Below the pieces are notes generated by a model. The model searched no databases and was not told where the DNA came from. It saw only the letters and a program-made list of their open reading frames with translations. A stretch of DNA of 64,000 bases from Trematomus loennbergii (taxonomy: Eukaryota; Chordata; Actinopteri; Perciformes; Nototheniidae). A program made the translations under genes and the position numbers. The stretch spans positions 565,001-629,000 of the forward strand of contig JAAOOA010000145.1 of the NCBI GenBank assembly GCA_012861695.1, written 5' to 3'. Shown here piece after piece: positions 1 through 12,400 of this stretch (positions are counted from its first letter, which is position 1; the number at the start of each line of letters is the position of its first letter).

Positions 1-4
1 ATTA

Positions 5-58
<54 letters not shown>

Positions 59-123
59 TGTGTGTGTGTGGTGTTTGTGTGGGTGTGTGTGTGTGTGTGT
101 GTGTGTGTTGTTGTGGTGTGTGT

Positions 124-209
<86 letters not shown>

Positions 210-225
210 GTGTGTGTGTGTGTGT

Positions 226-275
<50 letters not shown>
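1..275. repeat. (GT)n microsatellite
   Basis: Nearly pure GT dinucleotide tract with a few interruptions. It ends about 16 bases before the 3' splice site (AG at 291-292) of the first coding exon of NLR copy A. A matching tract sits at the same place before copy B, so the tract is an ancestral part of the gene and not a random microsatellite. Apparent Cys-Val or Thr-His reading frames across it are artefacts. Confidence 0.97.
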
Positions 276-278
<3 letters not shown>

Positions 279-302
279 GGTTTATCTCTCAGACTGAAGA
301 AG

Positions 303-420
303 ATGAGTGATTTAAAAGATGAGGAGGACAAATCTTCAGTCTCCAGCGGTCTGTCTCTGAAGAGTGACCGGTCTATGGGTTGGCTGTCTTCAGTAATGAA
401 CCTGGACCCTCAGACTCAAA
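303..420 (+). CDS. NLR copy A exon 1 (first coding exon)
   Basis: The 3' splice site is CTCTCAG ending at 292, the ATG is at 303-305, and the donor is AAA/GTAAGAG at 421. It encodes a short acidic peptide starting [15 protein letters not shown], followed by the [11 protein letters not shown] motif shared with the repeat exons. Compared with copy B, about 7 bases are missing near position 391, so the last third is read in the wrong frame and loses the NEPGPSDTK tail. ATG chosen because it matches copy B at 29257. Confidence 0.8.
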
Positions 421-3400
421 GTAAGAGTTTCTTGTTTCTTGTTTCTTGTCAGTTTGTTGGTATCTGATCATCTAAACTGTTTAATGAAACCCAGTAGAGA
501 ACATTAACAAAGTTGAATTGATCTCTGCTTCTTGTCATCATCAGAGACAGTAATAATCTACTAGTGAAATCATCCTCACACTCTACATGTTGGACTTTGT
601 GTTAAATGAAGCAAATAAAATACAAATATGTAAAACGTTTCACACTCGAATGAATTTGAACAACAGAAACCCACAATCACGACTCAACAACTCTAAACAT
701 CTTTAATAAGGTGAACAGTCATAGATCAACAGCTGCTCTTTAAATAAACTAATGATGTTTAAAACAGTGTTGTTTCCACAGACAGAGAGCAGAGTCTACG
801 GTCTCCATGTGGTCTCTGAAGAGTGACTGGTCTATGGGGAACCTCTATGGTTCAGTAATGAACCTGGACCCTCAGACACAAAGTAAGAGTTTCTCCTGTA
901 AACTGACCTGAAGAGGATCCAGTTTTTATGTAATCTAATATATTAAACTGTTCTTTAACCTGTTACGCACGGCCCCCCGGTACCTGGCGGATAAACGCGT
1001 AATTTGCAGGAAACAACGTCTAAGGAATCTTATATTTAATAAACTATGAATGTTTTATATCCATGTACGGGAAGAGTTTCTCCTGTAAACTGACCTGAAG
1101 AGGATCCAGTTTGTTGTATCTGATCATCTAAACTGTTTAATGAAACCCAGTAGAGTACATTAACAAAGTAGAATTGATCTCTTGCTTCTTGTCATCATCA
1201 GAGACAGTAAATAATCTACTAGTGAAATCCCTCACACTCTACATGTTGGACTTTGTGTTAAATGAAGCAAATAAAATACAAATATGTAAAACGTTTCACA
1301 CTCGAATGAATTTGAACAACAGAAACCCACAATCACGACTCACAACTCTAAACATCTTTCATAAGGTGAACAGTCATAGATCAAAAGCTGCTCTTTAAAT
1401 AAACTAATGATGTTTAAAACATGTGTTGTTTCCACAGACAGAGAGCAGAGTCTACGGTCTCCATGTGGTCTCTGAAGAGTGACTGGTCTATGGGGGAACC
1501 TCTATGGTTCAGTAATGAACCTGGACCCTCAGACACAAAGTAAGAGTTCTCCTGTAAACTGACCTGAAGAGGATCCAGTTTTTATGTAATCTAATATTTT
1601 AAACTGTTCTTTAACCTGTTACGCACGGCCCCCCCGGTACCGGGCGGATAAACGCGTAATTTGCAGGAAACAACGTCTAAGGAATCTTAATATTTAATAA
1701 ACTATGAATGTTTTATATCCATGTAACGGGAAGAAACTCAGCTAACTGATCTTTTTAATTTTTTTTCTCCAAAAAACCCCCACAATGCTAACACTCAAGC
1801 CTCTGAATTACCCACGAGCGAAAAAATGTAACCTAAAACGGCACTTAAACTCACAATAACTCCCTTATTACTTATCCTAGATGCACAGCCAACCACTCGT
1901 TTTGCATCAGCTGGAGACACAGAATCGTTTGGTGCCCACCTCAACACTCAGTGATAAACATTTGCGACGCTATAAACGAAAGCGTACATCATAACATGTT
2001 ACGCACGGCCCCCCCGGTACCTGGCGGATAAACGCGTAATTTGCAGGAAACAACGTCTAAGGAATCTTAATATTTAAAAAACTATGAATGTTTTATATCC
2101 ATGTAACGGGAAGAGTTTCTCCTGTAAACTGACCTGAAGAGGATCCAGTTTGTGGTATCTGATCATCTAAACTGTTTAATGAAACCCAGTAGAGTACATT
2201 AACAAAGTTGAATTGATCTCTTGCTTCTTGTCATCATCAGAGACAGTAAATAATCTACTAGTGAAATCATCCTCACACTCTACATGTTGGACTTTGTGTT
2301 AAATGAAGCAAATAAAATACAAATATGTAAAACGTTTCACACTCGAATGAATTTGAACAACAGAAACCCACAATCACGACTCAACAACTCTAAACATCTT
2401 TCATAAGGTGAACAGTCATAGATCAAAAGCTGCTCTTTAAATAAACTAATGATGTTTAAAACATGTGTTGTTTCCACAGACAGAGAGCAGAGTCTACGGT
2501 CTCCATGTGGTCTCTGAAGAGTGACTGGTCTATGGGGGAACCTCTATGGTTCAGTAATGAACCTGGACCCTCAGACACAAAGTAAGAGTTTCTCCTGTAA
2601 CTGACCTGAAGAGGATCCAGTTTTTATGTAATCTAATATATTAAACTGTTCTTTAACCTGTTACGCACGGCCCCCCCGGTACCTGGCGGATAAACGCGTA
2701 ATTTGCAGGAAACAACGTCTAAGGAATCTTAATATTTAATAAACTATGAATGTTTTATATCCATGTAACGGGAAGAGTTTCTCCTGTAAACTGACCTGAA
2801 GAGGATCCAGTTTGTTGGTATCTGATCATCTAAACTGTTTAATGAAACCCAGTAGAGTACATTAACAAAGTAGAATTGATCTCTTGCTTCTTGTCATCAT
2901 CAGAGACAGTAAATAATCTACTAGTGAAATCATCCTCACACTCTACATGTTGGACTTTGTGTTAAATGAAGCAAATAAAATACAAATATGTAAAACGTTT
3001 CACACTCGAATGAATTTGAACAACAGAAACCCACAATCACGACTCAACAACTCTAAACATCTTTCATAAGGTGAACAGTCATAGATCAAAAGCTGCTCTT
3101 TAAATAAACTAATGATGTTTAAAACATGTGTTGTTTCCACAGACAGAGAGCAGAGTCTACGGTCTCCATGTGGTCTCTGAAGAGTGACTGGTCTATGGGG
3201 GAACCTCTATGGTTCAGTAATGAACCTGGACCCTCAGACACAAAGTAAGAGTTTCTCCTGTAAACTGACCTGAAGAGGATCCAGTTTTTATGTAATCTAA
3301 TATATTAAACTGTTCTTTAACCTGTTACGCACGGCCCCCCCGGTACCGGGCGGATAAACGCGTAATTTGCAGGAAACAACGTCTAAGGAATCTTAATATT

Positions 3401-6400
3401 TAATAAACTATGAATGTTTTATATCCATGTAACGGGAAGAAACTCAGCTAACTGATCTTTTTAATTTTTTTTCTCCAAAAAACCCCACAATGCTAACACT
3501 CAAGCCTCTGAATTACCCACGAGCGAAAAAATGTAACCTAAAACGGCACTTAAACTCACAATAACTCCTTATTACTTATCCTAGATGCACAGCCAACCAC
3601 TCGTTTTGCATCAGCTGGAGACACAGAATCGTTTGGTGCCCACCTCAACACTCAGTGATAAACATTTGCGACGCTATAAACGAAAGCGTACATCATAACA
3701 TGTGGAGCTAGGTAGCTAGAAACGCTAACATGGCTTACCTTGGTCAGAACTGGTCTTCAATGGCATTAAAACGATAAAAAACGATGCTGAAGTTAATCCA
3801 TAGGTTAATCCAATGTGTCTGTGTCCTCTTTGAAATTATTTCTGATAATCCATAAGCAATAAAACTGCTTTTTCGTTTCCAAATGCCAGAGCGAGAGATC
3901 GCTTCACTCTGCTGCACATTTACATGCGCGCAGCCCCCACCTTTTCTCTTCACAACGTGTCTGTGTGGGGGCCTCCCCCTTCGATTCTATTGGCTCTAAC
4001 GGTCAGAAAGAGGTGTCAACCATCAAAATCGACCAAGGGGGGCCAGAGATATGGAAAAAAAACCCATTTTCACCCAAATCACCTCAGAGGTGGGGTGGTT
4101 TTGGCTAAACCTCTCTAAAAAGGTCAAATGTCACTTGTTTTGCATCAATCTTGATACAGGGTACTTATTATATGTTGTACTTTGGATTCCTAAAGCTTTT
4201 AGTCTACTAACCCATCATCCAAGGGTAGTTTTCACTATCTGTAAAAAATAATTTTTGGACGGACACTATCATTTACAGTTTTTTTACTATGTAAAATCTG
4301 AATTTTCTTTAAAATAAAAAACATCTATATTGATTCTGACACTTCTACATCCAACTCACAGATGTAACCTTGCTTTGATAAAAGAATTATTCATATAATC
4401 CTTTTAGAAGTTAACTTGTAGTCATTTGTTTTGAGCATGTCATTTTCGAGCCTGAAACATGAAAAACAGGCTTGGTGCTTAACAGGTTAAAGATATCATG
4501 TGAGCAGTTTGTAAAGGGAAAACGCAGCAGAGTACAGTAAGCTAACATTATCTAAGGATCAATATGCAATTATATTATCATTGTATCTGTGTATAAAATG
4601 GTTTTAAATAGCAACAATATTGATAAATACTGATTTAAAAACGATATATATTGTCCAAGACATTATTTAACCTGTTAAGCCCTGAGCCTGTTTTTCAGGT
4701 TTCAGGCTCGAAAATGCCACTAACACAACAAAGACTATATCTTCACTTCTAAAAGGGGTAAATTAATAATCTTTTTTCTCAAAGCAAGGTTACATCTGTG
4801 AGTTGGATGTAGAAGTGTCAGAATCAATATAGATGTTTTTATTTTAAAATAAATTCATATGGAACATAGTAAAAACATGTAAATTCAATCTTCGCCTAAA
4901 AAAAACCCATTACTTATAGTGAAAACCACCCTTGAATGATGGGTTAGTAGACTAAAGCTTTAGGAATCCAAACTATCACATATAATAAGTACCCTGTATC
5001 AAGATTGATGCAAAACAAGTGAAATTTGACCTTTTTAGAGAGGTTTAGAAAAATAAAGTCCAGGCGGACTCACCTCTGGGTAATTTGGGAACCATCAGTT
5101 CCATTTGACCTTTTTCACTGTAAAAATCATTTTTTACTTTGAATTATCACTATAGGTATTCATTCCATCCAAATACAACTGTTGTAAAAAAAACAAAAAA
5201 AAACATACTAAATGAAGTTTGACTCCAACTAGAGCAGATTTATTTAAAACTGCAGGGTGAGGCAGGTGTGGCAGGTGTGGCTGGTGTGGGCTGGGTGAAA
5301 GTAGGCAATGGTGAAGCCATTTCATCCTCATCTCCATCACTATGAAAACAAATGTGGAAAAACAAAGAGATTAGATTAATTCCTGTAATTCCTGTTTCCT
5401 TGGCAGTAAACATGCCATTTTGAGTGTGTGAATGCAATACATTTAGTGACTATAGATGAACACTGGCCAACCCTGTCTCCTAAAAATTACGTTCCCACAG
5501 AACTAAACTGCATTCTCAATTACGTTTAGCAAGAAACGTATTTTCTCCCACGTTGCGTTTGTTATGAACATCTTAATACGTTTATTTTCTACATATCTTC
5601 TAGAAACATATTTTCTCCCACGTTACGTTTGTTATGAACATCTTAAATACGTTTATTTTCTACATATCTTTGCCATTTTTTGTCTTGCTTATAATAATGA
5701 TAATAGTCATTTATAAATACCATTTGAGAGCACACATTTGAAATCGATGATCGGGCTCGATATATGGTTAAATTAAAATCAGTAGACGAGGCTGTAATTT
5801 CGCCAGCTGTTACTCTCATGAGCAAGGCAGAAAATAATAGTTTTATTATTTATTATTTACTATATGAATAATCGTACACCAAATAAATAAGTAATAGATA
5901 AAAACAGAGAGATTACATACCTTTCCCGTGGTGGAATTTCATCATCAGAGTCCGAGAATCAGAGTCCGAGAATCAGAGTCATCAACGCTCCGGGTTCCGT
6001 TCTGGCTGCAGGAGATCCTCGTCGTCTGACTCAGAATCAACGGGTAACATATCTGCATCGCTGTCAACATTAGTCACCATTTCCATTGCCTGTAAAGTCG
6101 TAAGCATCTCTTTCCTGCAAGCCATTATTTGACAAAAGTCAAAGTATAGAAAAAGTCCTAAACGCCAATCTTGTAATCTGCTCCGTTATCTGCTGTCCGC
6201 TCTGCGCTCTGGGTCCTGCTGCAATTCCTGTTGTTTACGTAGTAAACACGGCGTAGAGTCTGCTGCGTAATGGGTGTGCCGCTGGCATTCACAATTTATA
6301 CTTTACGCAGGACCATATCTATGGAACCCATTGGTCGATTTGAGTGATTTACACCTTTTTCTTAACCATTAGATCCAATAGAATCCGATGGGCAGTTCCC

Positions 6401-9400
6401 AAATCCACGTAAACATTTCCATTGCGGACGTAATATGGCGCGTTTCCACTACAGCGCGCAGCCCGGTTTAAGAGGGCTGTGACGTCAGCGGCCCGTTTGT
6501 GGTTGCGTTTCCACTTGGCCTAGTACCGGCCGGCGGGTCCTAATTCACAGTTTTTCTGGCCTAATAAAATCGTGGGGCTAGGGCCAGAGACAACCGGGCT
6601 GAGTTTGACGTCAACGCTCTCGGCTGCTGATTGGTCAGAGAATCGTCACAATCGGCGCGCGAGATAATCCCTAGCGTCGCATATATACAGCGATGCTTGC
6701 AGCATTTTTACAAACAGCATTTTTGTTAACAGAGGACTAAGAAGTTAACAATGGCAAAGAAAAGCACACCATGGTCGGTCGAGGAAGTGACGACGTTCCT
6801 CCATTACATTGCTGATGACAAGATCCAGCTGGAGCTCGACGGGACAACTCGAAATATTAAAGTATTTCAGGAGGTGTCTACACTGATGGCCACAAGCGGG
6901 TACTCAAGGACTGTCGTGCAGTGTAGGGAAAAACTGAAAAAGATGAAGGGTGAATATCGCTTGGTAAAGGACAATAACAACACCAGTGGTGCCAGTAGGA
7001 AAAACTGGAAGTGGTTTGACCTAAGGAACAGCATTTACGGCCATAGACCGGCTAGCGGAGGGAGGGAGGGAGGCCTGGACTCAGCAACAGCGTTACTGGA
7101 GTCTATAAATGGTAAGTTTTTGCTAACGCTCTGTTATTTTCTTGAAACCTTTGTGTCCCTATCTGTTCTAAAGCTCACTTCTAACAAATAAGTCTATTGT
7201 ATCCTTACATTTATGTTCGACAACCCATGCTTTTATGGAGCCCCGAAGGCTAGCTAGCTAGCTAAGGCAGATAGCATTAGCTAGAGCTAGTGTTTGCTAA
7301 CACCACATGTGCCATTGTTTACGTTCAGTTTGTCTTTTCTATAGTTGTTGTTGCTTTTTATAGTATTGTGCTGCAGTAGTTTGTGGGATTAACAAGTCAT
7401 GTTTCTGTTCTAGATGATTACGTTTTGAATTATTGCTAATTATTATTTATATAATTATCTTGTCACCCAGGCAAGAGGAGACGAGGAGGAGAGGAACTGG
7501 CCCTGCTGGAACGGCAACTGGCCCAGCAGAAGGAACACCAGGAGCAGAACCTGGCTGAGCAGAGGGAAGACCGGGCCCTGCAGAGGGAAGACCGGGCCCT
7601 GCAGGCTCAGTACATGAACCAGACCATGGTGGAGGCGAGGGAGGCGAGGGTGTTGGAAGCCGCCTTGAGAAGGGAGGAGATGGCTCACGCAGAGAGCTTT
7701 AATGCATCCTTCATGCGCACTATTTGCCAGGTGCTAGTGGGAACGGGCAGCCAACGTGCCCCGTCTCCTCCGCCTCTGTGATCCAATAACCTCTGGCTGA
7801 GATGATATAGTTTACCGTATTTACATTTGTACTTTCTTGTATATTTTTTATCTTTAAATGCAATACAATCATTTTTTTTTTATTGTACAATGCCATGCCT
7901 TTTTTATGCTGCTGCAAGAAACACTTTGTTTGTGTTAAATAAAGTACTTCTTTGACTTATCTTATTGCTTGTTGATAAATAATTGCACCCAACAGCGATC
8001 ACACAGAAAGATGGCATCATCTAGGCGTCCCTCTTCAGTCAGAAATATCATAAACACCATCATCGCCCACAAAGCACTGCACAGTGAAACCTTTATCATC
8101 TGTTGCAATTAAAGCAAATAAGAGAATAAATACTTGGTTAAATAAAACATTTTAAGTCTTTAGCAGGACAACTCTGCATACTGTTTGAAATTGAGTTTGC
8201 TCGCTTGAGGTCCTCTAAAATAACATTACATATTTTGTAATGGTATTAAGAATACATGATAAATAATACATTTAGTAAAAATTACTCAATTGTAATACCC
8301 TCGTTGTGCTAGACTCAAACACATTGCTTATATATTTAAAAGAGAAGAGAACAAAATAAACTATAACTACACTGTAGCTATGTTCGTATGACAAAATACA
8401 AAACCTTGAAGCTGAATATAGTTCTGCTGTGTTTTACACTGTTGTATTTATGTTTATAGTTTGCTTTGATATTTGCTTAGATTATTATTTTTATGGGGCA
8501 GTAAATACTGGTGCTTGAAATTCAAATATTTACTAAATAGTCAATTCTGATAACATTTCTTGGGTTTAAATAATTTGACAAACACATGTATGTGAAACAT
8601 TATTTTTTTATTTATGTTCAATACCATACAATGACTATTTATGTATTCAGGTAGCGCATCAGACCCTCTCGTATGTCCCTGCCCGCACCTTGTGCCACTG
8701 CTACCCCTGGCTCTGCTGCTGCTGGTGCATCCCACCCATCATCATAGGTCTCTCCATGACTCTCGCAGAGGTTATGCAGAGCACAGCATGTCAGCACCAT
8801 TGATTTAACAAGTTTCACATCACAGTCATTTCTTTTCATGAGGCAACGCCACCTTCCCTTCAGTCTACCAAAAGCGTTTTCAACCACTACCCGTACTCTG
8901 CAAATCTTCTTGTTGTATGTCACATGTTCTTCTGTTAGCCGTCCAGTGTCAGCGAAGGGTTTTATGAGCCAGTTTTGCAAGGGATAGGCATTGTCTCCCA
9001 GGATGTAATAGCCAGCATTCACCCCACCAATGTTCCTGGTGCAAGCTGGAAAGTAGTTGCCACGACTGGCCAACTCCCACAATGTGGACAGTCTCAAAAC
9101 CCGAGCGTCATGCAAGCTCCCAGGCATTCCTGCAAACACATTCCAGAAATGTCCCTTACCATCAACAACTCCTTGAAGGATGATGGAGTGCCAGCCTTTA
9201 CGGTTGAAATAGTCACAGTGGTATTCCTGTGGTGCCAAGATGGGTATGTGTGACCCATCAATAGCACCTACACACTGAGGGAGCCCCCACCTGCTCAGTG
9301 TAGGCAGCCATTTCTGCAAATTTCTCCCGGTCTGGTGAACGAATTAGTTCCGGTACTAACAACGTCTCTGCAGCAGCACAGAAGTCTTGCACACACCGGC

Positions 9401-12400
9401 ACACAGTTGTCTTGCTCACTCCGAAAAGATGTCCTATGCTTCTGTACTCAGCCGGTAGCAAGCTTCCACAGTGCGATGGCCACTCTCTTCTTAAAAGGTA
9501 TACACACGCGGAATGGTGTGTCCTGTCTCCATCGCTGGCCGCAGTTTGTTGCACAGGTAGACGTGGTTTCTTCAGACATCCTGAAGTTCTCCACCCACTG
9601 AGTGTGTGTGAAAGATGGAACAATCACATTCCACCACTCGGTAGCTCGGTCGAGCATCCAAACACATGGTCTAGGGCGGCGAAGTAACTTCTGAAATACA
9701 CAAACAAAAGCATACATATTTTAATACGTAAAAGTGGTAGCTACAATTAATTAAATACTTGAAATACTTTGGTCGTATGGGGAGCGTGAGCCTAAACACA
9801 TTGCTAGTTAGCGAACGTTAGCTTACCAAGTAGCATTGTAGTCTCGAAGAAGAAGTATAGTAGTAGTAGTTAGAGTCCTCCTGTAGTCTCTGCGGGCTGC
9901 CAGAACTCTCGCGTCAGCTGCCTCTATACCTCGTCTTGCTACAAGTCGCCTCTTTCGAATCATCTCTTGCCTATTTCTTGTGATAAAGAACCACACAGCA
10001 AGCAACAAGCAAACGATCTTTCAACATCCTCCATTGTTGTGTGTTTTTGTCGCATTGAAGATGACGTCACGGCAGTTTTAAGCAGCGTCGCTCCGCCTAC
10101 ACTGCGTTTCTATAGATCAGGGCTATTCAATTGGCGGCCCGCGGGCCAAATCCGGCCCCGGGGTGATATTTACTGGCCCTTTGAGTATAATGTTAAAAGT
10201 CATCAATTTTTTTTTTTAAAGATTTTTTTTTGTGCCATAGTGCCTTTATTCCAGAGTAGGTGTTACATTGAGAGATAGAGGGGTAGACAATGCCTGAAAA
10301 CTTCGACGGGCTCGGGTTTCGAACCCACCTACTATACTGTAGTGACAACTCATTCATTGATTGCATCTCTGCGTGAATGATTAGATAATTTCACCTAAAT
10401 TAAATCAAATGAAACATGTAGGCCTACTGAGTTCTGAACTTGCCATTTAGATCTATAAAGGCCTTGAGGCTATGTTGTTTGATTGAATTAAACACAATAT
10501 ATGCACTCCACTATGCTGTTGTAGTATTTACTGTATCTGAAGCTCTTAAATATGATTGCTCATATTTCAAGCCATCTTTTTCCCGGCCCCTTGCTTTGGA
10601 TCATTTTCATCAACCGGCCCCCATTCCAAACTAATTGAATAGCCCTGCTATAGATACTAACCCGGTTCCTAAACTTTAATGGAAACACGCCACAAAGTGA
10701 GCTGGTCCTAACGAGGCCGGGCGCGGCCAAAGGAGGCCGAGCGGGGCGGAGCGAGGCCGTGTAGTGGAAACGCGCCATAGAGAAGCAAACGAAGCATATC
10801 TGAAAGTACAAGCCTTGACTGCAAAACTTTATACCCAGTTTATTGCCATAAATATGATGATGGATTATCAGTAAAAAATTCTACGTGACAGAGACACATT
10901 GGATTAACCTTGAGCGGCGTTTTTATCCGTTGAACACAACTTTTGATCACAAATCAAAAAGGTGTAATTATTGTAATCTTTTTGAAACCGGATGTTGTTT
11001 ACTTTTCTTTTCTGGCTGAAAGCTCTGCAAATTCGGGGTCGTACAGTGATGACACTACATGTATGGAATCTGTGGAGTCTCAGCTTTAATCGGATATCTT
11101 GTTTGTGCAGTTACGATAAGTAATAAGGGATTTTGAGAGTGAGTGCTGTGCAAAACTCCGTTAGCATTAGTTAGCATTTTTTTGCAAAATGCTAATTCAA
11201 AGGCTTGGTATTACTCTGTGTTTCTTTTAGCTAAAAATGGTTCATATCTTCAGTTAGCTGAGATTCTTACCGTTAATCTGGTGCTACACATTAATAGTTT
11301 CATAAATGTTAAGAAGCCCTGAGACATTGTCTCAAAAAAAAAGTGGGAGGGGTCCAATGGGGGACCGCCGTGCTTAAGAGGTTAACTACTTGGGCATATC
11401 TATGATATGTCTTTTTAAGATGTTTATTAATAATAGTGATAACCAGGGGCCTCATTATGAAGGGATATACGCTCAAAAATGGCGTACGCCAGTTTCTACG
11501 CAATGTTTGCGATTTATAAAATACTAACTTGACGGGAAAATGTGCTGTCCTCCACGCAAACTCTAACCCATGCGTACGCACTAAGCACACAAACGGGAGA
11601 CAAGAAACTGCGACACCGTTGGCAGAAGGAAGAATGGAGAGAAATAGTGGAAATAATACCATAAATAAATGTTACCTCTCATTTATCAAATATGAAGAAT
11701 TCATTTTCAAACATTGATTAAAGCCAATCTTAAAATGATTAAACAAACGCCTGTTTGAGACTCCTCAGTGCACACAAAAACATAACTTGGAGAAATAAAT
11801 AAATACGGATATGCTATTTAAAACCACCTCGAATATGTTGTGTTAATGTTATGAAATGTTTTCTCATAAATGATGCGGTAAGCAGGAGGACAGAATAACA
11901 TCTAAACTGACGCCGTTTTGCATTTCTATAGGTTGTAGATACGAGCATGGTTTTTATATACTATCACGTTTAATCGTGTTTTATGCCGTTTGCCAAGACT
12001 TGATAAGTCGCTCGTAAACACAGGAGGTATGGAAACTAAGAACACCATATGTGGTCAATTGTAGGGATGCCAGAAACTGACCATGATCAATTCGAAAATC
12101 GACAGCCCTGGCGAATATTAATCGATTATTCGCCAACCCGCGCAGCAGCAGTCTGCACTCTGCGGCTTCCTCCAAGTTTACAAACTGGTGGTGTGACCAA
12201 TGGCCATTTACAATTATTAATACTATTACTATTATTAGCATTAGTCTATATTTTGGTTGAAACTAAGCCAGGAAAAAAAGAAAAACATAAATATAATAAA
12301 AAATATATAAATAAAATCGAATTTAAAAATAATTTTCGATTATGGAGACTGTAACGAATATTCGAAAATCGAATAATCGCTGGCATCCCTAGTAAATTGT

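Larger units (their letters stand above)
421..3320 (+). repeat. Tandem array of about 660-base exon-intron units
   Basis: Repeat exons start at 782, 1438, 2480 and 3143, spaced 656, 1042 and 663 bases. Each later unit begins with a truncated 5' end of the piggyBac-type element (959-1075, 1615-2115, 2657-2777), joined to the sequence that normally follows the exon donor. The joint lies within a shared AAGAG. Intron halves are near identical between units. Copy B has one unit and no piggyBac sequence here. Confidence 0.85.
6437..10776. mobile_element. PIF/Harbinger-type transposon, 4.3 kb
   Basis: Termini GGCGCGTTTCCACTACA at 6437 and the inverted TGTAGTGGAAACGCGCC ending at 10776, flanked by AT on both sides. 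It carries the two convergent genes expected of the family: a Myb/SANT-like protein on plus (6751-7781) and a DDE_Tnp_4 transposase on minus (10034-8639). Inserted inside the older piggyBac-type element, and itself holds a 530-base hAT MITE at 10118-10647. An AT dinucleotide target is unlike the usual 3-base TWA of Harbinger and closer to the ISL2EU branch. Confidence 0.85.
4671..11381 (-). mobile_element. piggyBac-type element with nested Harbinger
   Basis: The left end at 4671 (CCTGTTAAGCCC after TTAA 4667-4670) is the reverse complement of the 3' end of the 3321-4486 element, so this is a related copy in reverse orientation. The right end is GTGCTTAAGAGG followed by TTAA 11382-11385. Copy B keeps the empty TTAA at 30107-30110. 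Span is 6711 bases, of which 6437-10776 is a later Harbinger insertion, leaving about 2.4 kb of own sequence. It carries a short two-exon acidic reading frame (6125-5240). Confidence 0.83.

Noticed and set aside
2..331. Long Cys-Val and Thr-His open frames over the GT tracts (also near 29052-29388 and 59549-59763)
   Set aside because: They are simple translations of GT or CA dinucleotide repeats with no coding signal.
5935..5990. CRISPR-like or regulatory direct repeat (ATCAGAGTCCGAGA repeated)
   Set aside because: Two and a half short direct repeats inside a coding exon remnant. No spacers, and the genome is eukaryotic.
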